From the NCBI GenBank assembly GCA_049582005.1, contig JBAUTB010000090.1, forward strand, positions 1 through 33,459: a DNA stretch of 33,459 nt. The letters run 5' to 3'. Source of the DNA: Sivonenia sp049582005. Lineage in GTDB: Bacteria > Cyanobacteriota > Cyanobacteriia > Gloeobacterales > PMM-0068. The position numbers and the translations under genes were made by a program. Below the pieces are notes generated by a model. It saw only the letters and a list, made by a program, of their open reading frames with translations. It did no database searches and was not told the origin of the DNA. This document shows positions 8,895 through 15,840 of the stretch, one piece after another (the stretch's first letter is position 1; every line of letters begins with the position of its first letter).

Positions 8895-9611
8895 TTATTT
8901 GACCTCTACGGATTCTTTCTCTTTTTCTTTGATTCCCATCAAGGCAGGCGGAATCGGAGTGCCAATCGCCGCTTCCAATTCCAAGGGAGGTGTATAGCGG
9001 GAAGGAGATTCTAGATAAACCCCCGTCAGGATTTCTGGAACCGCTTTCATTTCATGGGAAATCGAATAGTAGCGGTGGGTCTGTTTGATTTGGCTATAGC
9101 GCTCGCCCAGATCTTCGTTGCCCATCTTTTTACGCAACTTGATAATGGCATCAATAATCGCCTCAGGGCGGGGAGGACATCCAGGAATATAGACATCGAC
9201 TGGGATGAGCTTGTCTACACCGCGTACGGTGGTATAGCTATCCGTAGAGAACATACCCCCCGTAATCGTGCAAGCACCCATCGCAATGACGTACTTGGGC
9301 TCAGGCATCTGCTCATAGAGCTTAACCAGAGCTGGAGCCATCTTCATAGTCACCGTTCCAGCAGTGATAATCAAATCTGCCTGCCGGGGAGTAGCCCGAG
9401 GTACTAACCCAAAGCGGTCAAAGTCAAAACGAGAACCGAGCAAACTGGCAAACTCGATAAAACAACAACTGGTTCCGTACAGCATCGGCCAGAGGCTCGA
9501 CATCCGCGCCCAGTTGTATAGGTCATGCAGTGTAGTCAGGATAACGCTATTCGCCAGATCAGAGGTTACTTCCGGCTGTTTAGGAGGATTAACTAATTTG
9601 CTTACGTCCAT
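8895..9611 (-). CDS. ndhK: NDH-1 subunit K (iron-sulfur N2 subunit)
   Basis: NuoB/PSST-type subunit of NDH-1 that carries the terminal [4Fe-4S] cluster N2 next to the plastoquinone site. All four cluster cysteines are present in the 238-aa protein: the tandem pair C49-C50 (GTSCCFIEF), C114 (GACTITGG) and C145 (PGCPPRPE). The C-terminal tail beyond about residue 190 is variable and ends in a Lys/Glu-rich stretch. The ATG at 9611 lies inside the end of ndhC, so the two frames overlap by 10 bp. It sits in the ndhC-K-J operon. Confidence 0.97.
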   Translation of the reverse strand: MDVSKLVNPPKQPEVTSDLANSVILTTLHDLYNWARMSSLWPMLYGTSCCFIEFASLLGSRFDFDRFGLVPRATPRQADLIITAGTVTMKMAPALVKLYEQMPEPKYVIAMGACTITGGMFSTDSYTTVRGVDKLIPVDVYIPGCPPRPEAIIDAIIKLRKKMGNEDLGERYSQIKQTHRYYSISHEMKAVPEILTGVYLESPSRYTPPLELEAAIGTPIPPALMGIKEKEKESVEVK

Positions 9612-9970
9612 TCCAATGCTCCTTTTCTCCAGGCATAGACAAGACCAACGACCAAAATGGCAATAAAGATGAGGGCTTCGATAAAGGCAAAAAGACCTAG
9701 TTTGCTAAAAGCAACCGCCCAAGGGTAGAGAAATACAGTTTCTACGTCGAAGACGACAAAGACGAGTGCAAACATGTAGTAGCGGATATTGAACTGAATC
9801 CAAGCACCCCCTCGCGGACCACGGGGCTCTACACCCGATTCATAGGTCGTCTCTCGGAAGGCCCCGCCTCCTTTTGGTCGGACAAAGTAAGAAGCCGTCA
9901 GAGCCAAAACAGGTACTAGACAAGAAATGAGCAAGAAGCCCAAGAGGTAGTCATAGCCTTGCAGGACCAC
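9602..9970 (-). CDS. ndhC: NDH-1 subunit C
   Basis: NuoA-type membrane subunit of NDH-1, 122 aa, first gene of the ndhC-K-J operon. It has three hydrophobic helices (about residues 6-28, 62-84 and 90-113). The conserved loop after helix 1 contains ESGVEPRGPRGGAWIQFNIRYY, and helix 2 contains FVVFDVETVFLYPWA, both hallmarks of the subunit. The start is a GTG at 9970 giving VVLQGYDYLLGF, which aligns with known NdhC N-termini. No ATG is available in frame nearby. It overlaps ndhK by 10 bp. Confidence 0.96.
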   Translation of the reverse strand: MVLQGYDYLLGFLLISCLVPVLALTASYFVRPKGGGAFRETTYESGVEPRGPRGGAWIQFNIRYYMFALVFVVFDVETVFLYPWAVAFSKLGLFAFIEALIFIAILVVGLVYAWRKGALEWT

Positions 9971-10113
9971 AGAACATCCACATCAAGAAACGTTACATCT
10001 TCAGTATATCTGCGTTATGGTCTCTGTCATAGAACTCAGTGACTTTAATATCGGGATTTCAGGTATTGTCTGCACCTACTGATACCACAAGGAGTTTATC
10101 CAATAAGAATAAA

Positions 10114-10141
10114 GGGGGGGGCGCGGAATACCGCCCCCCCC
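10114..10141 (-). terminator. strong intrinsic terminator of the 89-aa gene
   Basis: A perfect 10-bp stem of GGGGGGGGCG (10114-10123) and CGCCCCCCCC (10132-10141) with an 8-nt loop. On the minus strand it is followed by TTTATTCTTATT, so it terminates leftward transcription. It lies 59 bp past the stop of the small gene at 10200-10469. The eight-base G and C runs are unusual. Confidence 0.85.
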
Positions 10142-10199
10142 TCGTGATTCTACAAATAAAGATAAATAAAGATTGAATTTGATTAGCAAAGCTGTTGAA

Positions 10200-10469
10200 T
10201 TAGTTGCCCAGCTCCCAAACTTGGGCAGCTACTTTTCTCGGACGCTGAGATCCGAGGATGGGGGAGAGATATCCAGCGATCATCCAAGCCGCATCTTCGC
10301 TGGCTCCTTTGATAACATAACCACCGCGTCCCTTCGGCTCTAGGGTGCAGTCCATGTAGTAACAGAGGACGCCAAGGGAATCAGGCCATTGCTTGCCTTC
10401 CTGATAAAGTTTAAATTGACTCACCTCTAGAGAGCCTTGATATTCTGCGGTTGCGGTACGGGTAAACAT
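10200..10469 (-). CDS. small soluble protein, unrecognised
   Basis: Unrecognised 89-aa protein without a signal peptide or membrane helix. Its composition is protein-like, with aromatic and glycine-rich stretches (GVLCYYMDCTLEPKGRGGY at about 33-51, then ASEDAAWMIAGYLSP). The C-terminus is basic and then ends in VWELGN. I compared it from memory with PsaE, ApcC, CpcD, NdhS, NdhO and Psb28, and it matches none. It has its own strong terminator and an upstream intergenic region, so it is probably a single-gene transcript. The gene looks real; the function is unknown. Confidence 0.75.
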   Translation of the reverse strand: MFTRTATAEYQGSLEVSQFKLYQEGKQWPDSLGVLCYYMDCTLEPKGRGGYVIKGASEDAAWMIAGYLSPILGSQRPRKVAAQVWELGN

Positions 10470-10589
10470 AATCTTTATGGATGAATCACTGTCTCTTTAG
10501 TAAAACGCAGGACAGCCCAGGCTGATAACCGTGCCGCCACCTAAAATGAATAGTTTATATATCAGTAAATCCCTGGTGAATACCCTGAG

Positions 10590-11957
10590 ATGAACCCCTC
10601 AATGACTCTTTCTGCCCGCCAAATCGCTTTGAATGCCTTACTCAAACTAGATTTTGCTGAAGGGGTTTACATCAGTGAGGTATTGGATCGACAACTCAAG
10701 CAAAGTCCTTTAAGGCATCAAGAACGAGGATTGGCTACGGAATTAGTGTATGGGGTGACACGTCAGAAACTCTTGCTGGACCACCTTATCGAGCAAGCCA
10801 CCAACCGCACCGTGGAGCAACAGTCTCCGGTCTTATTGAATATCTTGCGTTTGGGCCTGTATCAACTACGGTTCCTATCCCATATTCCCGTTCAGGCGGT
10901 AGTTCATAGTGCGGTAGATCTGGCCAAAGAGAATAAGCTACAACGCTTAAGTACGGTGGTAAATGGCGTTCTCCGAAACTATCTACGCGAACGAGACGAA
11001 CAGCAACAGCCCGACTTCGTCGATATCCCGGCTTTACCGGAAGACCCTAAAGCGAAACTCAGCATTCTCTATAGCTTTCCTCTGTGGATCGTGGATTTGT
11101 GGTGGCAGCAACTGGGTCCAGAAGGATGTTCCAACCTCCTCCGTTGGTTTAACCGTACTCCTCATCTCGATGTGCGGGTTAATGCCTTAAGGGCAGAACG
11201 CTCCCAGGTACAGCAAACATTGGCTGGCGTTGGGATTCGCTCCCAGGCTCTAGAAGGTTTACCTCAGGGTTTGAGACTCTTAGACAGTCCTGGGGCTATT
11301 GAAGCGTTGCCCGGTTATGGGAAAGGCTACTGGAGTATCCAAGATGGGGCAGCTCAGTGGGCAGTGATGGCCCTGGCTCCTCAGCCTGGTGAGCTTATCC
11401 TGGATCTCTGTGCAGCTCCAGGGGGTAAAACTACGTACATCGCCGAACAGATGAGTAATCAGGGCTCTGTCTATGCGTTTGACAAACATCGCTCCCGTTT
11501 GCGGCGGTTGGCGGAGAATGTCGAGCGATTGGGCATAACTACTGTATTCGTACAACCGGCTGTCGATATTCTGACCCATACAGAAACCAATATCATTCAA
11601 GCTGACCGAATCTTGGTAGATGCCCCCTGCTCTGGCCTCGGGACCCTGCACCGCCATCCCGATGCTCGATGGCGCAGGCAGCCCCAGCAACTCCCACAGA
11701 CCGCAGAACTGCAAGGTCAAATTTTAGAAAAGGCGACTACCTGGATCAAACCAGGGGGCTTAGTGGTTTATAGCACCTGCACACTCAACGTTCAGGAAAA
11801 TGAGCAAGTGGTGGCAGACTTTCTCAAGATTCACCCAGACTGGCAGTTAGAACCGATGGAGGAGGGACCCTTCCAAGGACAAGGGCAATGTACGATTTGG
11901 CCCCATGCGTGGGATTTGGATGGATTCTATATCGCTCGCCTGCGGGCACCCCATTAA
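10590..11957 (+). CDS. rsmB: 16S rRNA (cytosine-967-C5)-methyltransferase
   Basis: Methylates C967 of 16S rRNA using S-adenosylmethionine. The 455-aa protein has an N-terminal NusB-like RNA-binding domain (about 6-140). The C-terminal Rossmann methyltransferase has the SAM motif DLCAAPGGKTTYIAEQM (about 271-287), DAPCSGLGTLHRHPDARW with C347, and the catalytic motif STCT with C397. The two-cysteine arrangement is that of active m5C RNA methyltransferases of the Sun/RsmB family. An ATG at 10602 is an alternative start. The stop overlaps that of the convergent symporter gene. Confidence 0.93.
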   Translation: MNPSMTLSARQIALNALLKLDFAEGVYISEVLDRQLKQSPLRHQERGLATELVYGVTRQKLLLDHLIEQATNRTVEQQSPVLLNILRLGLYQLRFLSHIPVQAVVHSAVDLAKENKLQRLSTVVNGVLRNYLRERDEQQQPDFVDIPALPEDPKAKLSILYSFPLWIVDLWWQQLGPEGCSNLLRWFNRTPHLDVRVNALRAERSQVQQTLAGVGIRSQALEGLPQGLRLLDSPGAIEALPGYGKGYWSIQDGAAQWAVMALAPQPGELILDLCAAPGGKTTYIAEQMSNQGSVYAFDKHRSRLRRLAENVERLGITTVFVQPAVDILTHTETNIIQADRILVDAPCSGLGTLHRHPDARWRRQPQQLPQTAELQGQILEKATTWIKPGGLVVYSTCTLNVQENEQVVADFLKIHPDWQLEPMEEGPFQGQGQCTIWPHAWDLDGFYIARLRAPH

Positions 11958-13246
11958 TCGCGGCTTGCCACGGTCACGACTGCAGGCTGTTGCATCAATT
12001 CCTCTTCGATCTGGGGCACTTTTCCATCTAAAAGAGTGCTTACGGTCATGTCCCCCATTACATTGATAGCGGTGCGACATCGGTCTAAGAACCAATCTAC
12101 GGTCACCAAGAGGGCGATATACTCCGTAGGCAGACCCACGGAACTAAAGACCAGGGTCATGGTCACCAAGCCTGCCTCCGGAATCCCGGCAGCTCCTACG
12201 GAAGCAACAATGGAGGTGAGAATCACAATGACCTGTTGCTCAAGGGAAAGGTTTATGCCTAGAGCCTGAGCGATGAAAAGGGCCGCCATGGCTTCATAGA
12301 GAGCGGTGCCATCGTTATTAAAGTTGCTGCCCACCAGCGAGCCTAAGGATGCAGAGGATTCACGCAATCCCACTTTATCCTTCAAAACCCGAAAGGTGAC
12401 GGGCATGGTGATGGTGGACGATGCTGTTGAAAAGGCGGTGATTAAAGCATCGGCGCCCCCAGCCAAAAATCTGCGGATACCCACCCAAGAGCCAAACTGG
12501 ACCCGACTGAGATAGTAGCAAGCTTGGCAAAAGAGTGCGAGGAGGACTGCCAGAATGAAGGCTAACAGGGCTTGAAAGGGAGCAAAACCTTGGATGCCGA
12601 CAGTTTTGGCTACAATCCCAAAGACCGCTATCGGCACGATGGCAATCAGCCAGGCCAGGATCTTCATCACCGTCTCTAACAAGGTAGTGATCACCTGTTC
12701 GATCGGCAAATAATCCGTCTTCCCTTCTTTGAGCTGTTGGGCTTTGATGCCACGCAGCGCAATACCAAAAGCCAGTGCCACCACAATCAGTTGAATGACA
12801 TTGTTGTCCACTAGAGGTTGTACTACGGCCTTTGGAACGCTGTCTTGGAGAAGGCCCCAGGGATCTAAGGGTTTAGTGGCCGAAATCGCTGTCTGTGGGG
12901 GTGCTAGTTGGCCCCATTTCCCCGGCTGCACAATATTGGCCACGGTCAAGCCGATCAAAATTGCTACCAGCGTATTGGTAAATAGCAACAAGGCCAGGCG
13001 ACGACCAGACTTTTCGGGGAGTTCTGCGGTCAAAAAGACATGGAGAACAGCGAGCAAAATGAGGGGGGTCGCCAACGCTTTAAGGGCCTTGAGGATCAGG
13101 GTACAGGGAATGGCTAGATTATTGAGCAAACTGGCATTCTCAGGACTGGGCTGTCCTCCCCCCAGTAGAGTCCCTACGCCAACTCCCAGGAGTAAGGCTA
13201 TAAAGATCTGTATATACAGGGGAATGCGCTTAAAGAGAGCAGGCAT
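11954..13246 (-). CDS. dicarboxylate/amino acid:cation symporter (DAACS, SLC1-like)
   Basis: Inner-membrane elevator-type transporter that imports glutamate, aspartate, other amino acids or C4-dicarboxylates with Na+ or H+. The 430-aa protein has about eight hydrophobic segments and the family core in order: the HP1 serine-rich motif STASSTITMP, then GSNFNNDGTALYEA in TM7, AAGIPEAGLVT in HP2, and DWFLDRCRTAINVMGD in TM8. In characterised members the last Asp/Arg residues touch substrate, but specificity cannot be read reliably here. It is convergent with rsmB with overlapping stop codons. Confidence 0.92.
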   Translation of the reverse strand: MPALFKRIPLYIQIFIALLLGVGVGTLLGGGQPSPENASLLNNLAIPCTLILKALKALATPLILLAVLHVFLTAELPEKSGRRLALLLFTNTLVAILIGLTVANIVQPGKWGQLAPPQTAISATKPLDPWGLLQDSVPKAVVQPLVDNNVIQLIVVALAFGIALRGIKAQQLKEGKTDYLPIEQVITTLLETVMKILAWLIAIVPIAVFGIVAKTVGIQGFAPFQALLAFILAVLLALFCQACYYLSRVQFGSWVGIRRFLAGGADALITAFSTASSTITMPVTFRVLKDKVGLRESSASLGSLVGSNFNNDGTALYEAMAALFIAQALGINLSLEQQVIVILTSIVASVGAAGIPEAGLVTMTLVFSSVGLPTEYIALLVTVDWFLDRCRTAINVMGDMTVSTLLDGKVPQIEEELMQQPAVVTVASRD

Positions 13247-13343
13247 AAATTTGGTCCCCGAAAACCCTTAGCTTTTCAGTTTATACGTCAATTCAAAGGT
13301 GGGTATGCTAGGGGCTGGTGCCTTGGGATGGAGTGCTGCCCCT

Positions 13344-14426
13344 ATGTCTGTTCTCTACGTCGCAATCACTAACCACGGATTTGGTCATGCTACTCGGCTG
13401 GCTGCAGTTGTAGCCGTCATTCAGAAGCTTTATCCAAGCATTCAAATTATTGTGGCAACCAGTGCTCCTCGCTGGTTATTGGAATCCTATATCCCAGGAA
13501 ATTTTGTCTATCATCCCTGTGCTCTAGATGTTGGAGTCGTCCAAAGTGACAGTTTGACGATGGATAAGGCCACGACCCTCGCTCAACTAAGGCAAATTCG
13601 TGCCCAAACGAGTGCACGAGTAGCCGCTGAAGCTGATTTTATCCGGCAGCATCAGGTGGGTCTGATTCTAGCGGATATTCCGCCCTTGGCAACGCTTGTA
13701 GCCGAAGCGGCTGGAATTCCTTGCTGGATGAGCAGTAATTTTGGTTGGGATTTTATCTATCGGGATTGGGGTGGGGAATTTGTAGAAATGGCCGATTGGA
13801 TAGGTGATTGCTTCAGTCGTTGTGACCAGTTATTCCGGCTTCCTTTCTATGAGTCGATGAGCCGTTTCCCGGTGATTACCGATGTGGGTCTGACGGGTGG
13901 CACCCCTCGTTATGATGTGCAGGAGCTTAAGGATAAGTTTGGCCTCTGTGTGGAGCGTGACCGCACCGTTTTATTGACCTTTGGGGGGCTTGGGCTTGAC
14001 CAGATTCCCTACGGAAATCTCATTCATTTTCCTGATTGGCAATTTATCATCTTCGACCCGAAAGCGCCTGACCTGCCTAATGTGGTGAAGATAAACCGGA
14101 ACTTGTATCCCCATCGGCCTGTGGATTTCATGCCTCTATGTGGGCGCATCGTCTCGAAGCCGGGGTATGGAACTTTTGCGGAAGCCTGTCGGGTAGGGGT
14201 ACCAATTGTTTCGGTGACCAGGGATAATTTTGCAGAAGCGGCTGTCCTGATAGAAGGGATTCAGAACTATGCTCAGCATCAGGTGCTCACGCCCGATGAG
14301 CTGATGCAAGGCAACTGGGATTTTCTCCATCAAACCCCTCAGCTTCCCCGTCAGAGCCAACCCCTGGCGCTAGATGGGAATGAAGTAATCGCGCATGCCG
14401 TAGGCCAGTACTTTCAAGCTAAATAG
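13344..14426 (+). CDS. GT-B glycosyltransferase-like protein, arabinokinase N-domain type
   Basis: From ATG 13344 the protein (360 aa) begins MSVLYVAITNHGFGHATR, a glycosyltransferase-B N-terminal motif. GVVQSDSLTMDK and SSNFGWDFIYRDWG closely resemble, from memory, the N-terminal glycosyltransferase-like half of plant L-arabinokinase (ARA1). The C-terminal half has a KPGYGTFAEACRVGVP nucleotide-sugar-binding-like motif, and the GHMP kinase half is absent. Function is probably a sugar transfer or sugar-binding role; the substrate is unknown. The frame is open from a GTG at 13299 and an ATG at 13305, but residues before 13344 look unconserved. A cupin gene follows 8 bp downstream. Confidence 0.78.
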   Translation: MSVLYVAITNHGFGHATRLAAVVAVIQKLYPSIQIIVATSAPRWLLESYIPGNFVYHPCALDVGVVQSDSLTMDKATTLAQLRQIRAQTSARVAAEADFIRQHQVGLILADIPPLATLVAEAAGIPCWMSSNFGWDFIYRDWGGEFVEMADWIGDCFSRCDQLFRLPFYESMSRFPVITDVGLTGGTPRYDVQELKDKFGLCVERDRTVLLTFGGLGLDQIPYGNLIHFPDWQFIIFDPKAPDLPNVVKINRNLYPHRPVDFMPLCGRIVSKPGYGTFAEACRVGVPIVSVTRDNFAEAAVLIEGIQNYAQHQVLTPDELMQGNWDFLHQTPQLPRQSQPLALDGNEVIAHAVGQYFQAK

Positions 14427-14434
14427 GAGGGTTT

Positions 14435-14800
14435 ATGCTGATCCAAAAACTCAAACTATGCACTGAATTTACGGCCGGGGATAACACCACACTTCGGGAG
14501 TTATTACATCCTGACAAACAATCCCTGGATTTGCGATACAGTTTGGCTCATGCCACTGTTGGCAGAGGGGAGACTTCTACCCCCCATGCCCTAAAAACTT
14601 CTGAGGTCTATTACATTCTTCAAGGCTTTGGGGAAATATATATAGATGCCGAAATGCAGGAGGTAGAAGCAGGAGATGCGGTCTATATACCGCCTGGGGC
14701 TAAACAATTTATCCGCAACTTAGGAACAGAACCCCTAGTCTTTCTATGTATTGTTGATCCTGCTTGGCGTTTGGAAGATGAAATCATCTTTACAGAATGA
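14435..14800 (+). CDS. cupin-domain protein
   Basis: Single-domain cupin, 121 aa. Motif 1 is TPHALKTSEVYYILQGFGEIYID, with H51 and E57 as possible metal ligands. Motif 2 is GDAVYIPPGAKQFIRNLG, where the usual histidine is replaced (Q91), so the metal site is reduced and it may be a binding or sensing protein instead of a classical dioxygenase. It has a strong GGAGG ribosome site overlapping the stop of the preceding glycosyltransferase-like gene, 8 bp away, so the two are almost certainly co-transcribed. This suggests a shared sugar-related pathway. Enzymatic activity cannot be inferred. Confidence 0.85.
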   Translation: MLIQKLKLCTEFTAGDNTTLRELLHPDKQSLDLRYSLAHATVGRGETSTPHALKTSEVYYILQGFGEIYIDAEMQEVEAGDAVYIPPGAKQFIRNLGTEPLVFLCIVDPAWRLEDEIIFTE

Positions 14801-15036
14801 GATAAGCACTTCCCTAATACCCCATCCCCAGGATTCATCGCTACATGATTATCCTGACAAGGAGCAAAAAATTCCTGTCTGCTCTCCACGATCGAAATGT
14901 CTCTACATTGCGTAAGGTTGAGTGACGCTTTTGTGAGCGTGATCCCATAATTACCCAAATTACCCATGCTTTCAAAACTCACACTTTGAGGAGTGGAGTC
15001 GATGGACCAATTTTTATGGACAATTAACTAACAGCC

Positions 15037-15840
15037 ATGCAGCCAATAGCCAAAGACTTTTACAGTGTTTTAGGCATTCCTCCTGGCACCAGTAAAGAGG
15101 ATATAAGACAGGCCTACTGGCGTCTAGCGCGCCAATATCATCCGGATATGAATGCTGACCCTCACTCCAGAGATCGGTTTGAAGAGATTCATCAGGCCTA
15201 TACCATCCTTTCCGATGACGAGGCCCGTTTCATCTATCAATTCTATTGCGAGATAGCGGAGGAAGATGACCGCAGGGACTTGGGTGATCCTGACGGGTAT
15301 CAAGATGCCCCGTTGTCCTGGTGGCAGCGACATACCTCAACGTTAGGCCTAGGTTTGGCTGCAACGTGCGTATTGGCAGCCTATGGCTTAGTGCTCTATA
15401 TGCCGCACGTTCAGCGCAGAGTAGAGACCATATCCTCTGTTACAGTTCCACCGCCTTTAGGGGCTACTTCTGGCCAACCCGTGCGTCCTTCGAAAACGGA
15501 AGCTACCCCTATCTCTGAGGTAAAGGCAGCAGATCCCTTGATGTTAGAAACTCCGGCACGAGCTTATGAGATACTTGCCTACCATGCCCTGATTGTTGGT
15601 GACCTCACCCAGTTTAAGAATGCTATAGACTTGGCTCACCGAGCAGACGCTTCCTTCAACAAGCTCAATTCTTTGATTCTCTCTTACCAGCAATTACAGT
15701 CCAAGCAGGTCACGCCAGAAAACATGTTGCAATCTTTGCGTCGTCAGGTCCTCCGCGAGAATGCTGCACGGCTTACGCCTTCCCAACTTGAGTCCTTGAA
15801 ACTACGTGTTCAGAACCAGCAAAGTCTAGAGAATTCTTAA
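15037..15840 (+). CDS. membrane-anchored J-domain protein
   Basis: A 267-aa J-protein that would recruit and stimulate an Hsp70 (DnaK) at a membrane. The N-terminal J-domain (about 7-70) contains the essential HPD tripeptide at 35-37 and the flanking YWRLARQY helix. A single hydrophobic helix follows at about 101-122 (STLGLGLAATCVLAAYGLVL), then a Pro/Thr-rich linker and an alpha-helical tail of about 100 residues. No G/F-rich or zinc-finger region is present, so it is a class III J-protein. It is convergent with priA, overlapping it by 15 bp. Confidence 0.88.
   Translation: MQPIAKDFYSVLGIPPGTSKEDIRQAYWRLARQYHPDMNADPHSRDRFEEIHQAYTILSDDEARFIYQFYCEIAEEDDRRDLGDPDGYQDAPLSWWQRHTSTLGLGLAATCVLAAYGLVLYMPHVQRRVETISSVTVPPPLGATSGQPVRPSKTEATPISEVKAADPLMLETPARAYEILAYHALIVGDLTQFKNAIDLAHRADASFNKLNSLILSYQQLQSKQVTPENMLQSLRRQVLRENAARLTPSQLESLKLRVQNQQSLENS

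Noticed and set aside
12795..13271. 158-codon plus-strand frame opposite the symporter
   Set aside because: Basic, low-complexity translation antisense to a clear transporter gene.
14683..14982. 99-codon minus-strand frame over the cupin 3' end
   Set aside because: It overlaps the cupin coding region in a shadow frame and has no recognisable domain.
14801..15036. Short hairpins and a 26-codon ORF between cupin and J-protein genes
   Set aside because: Stems are only 4 bp and the ORF has no good ribosome site or conserved feature.
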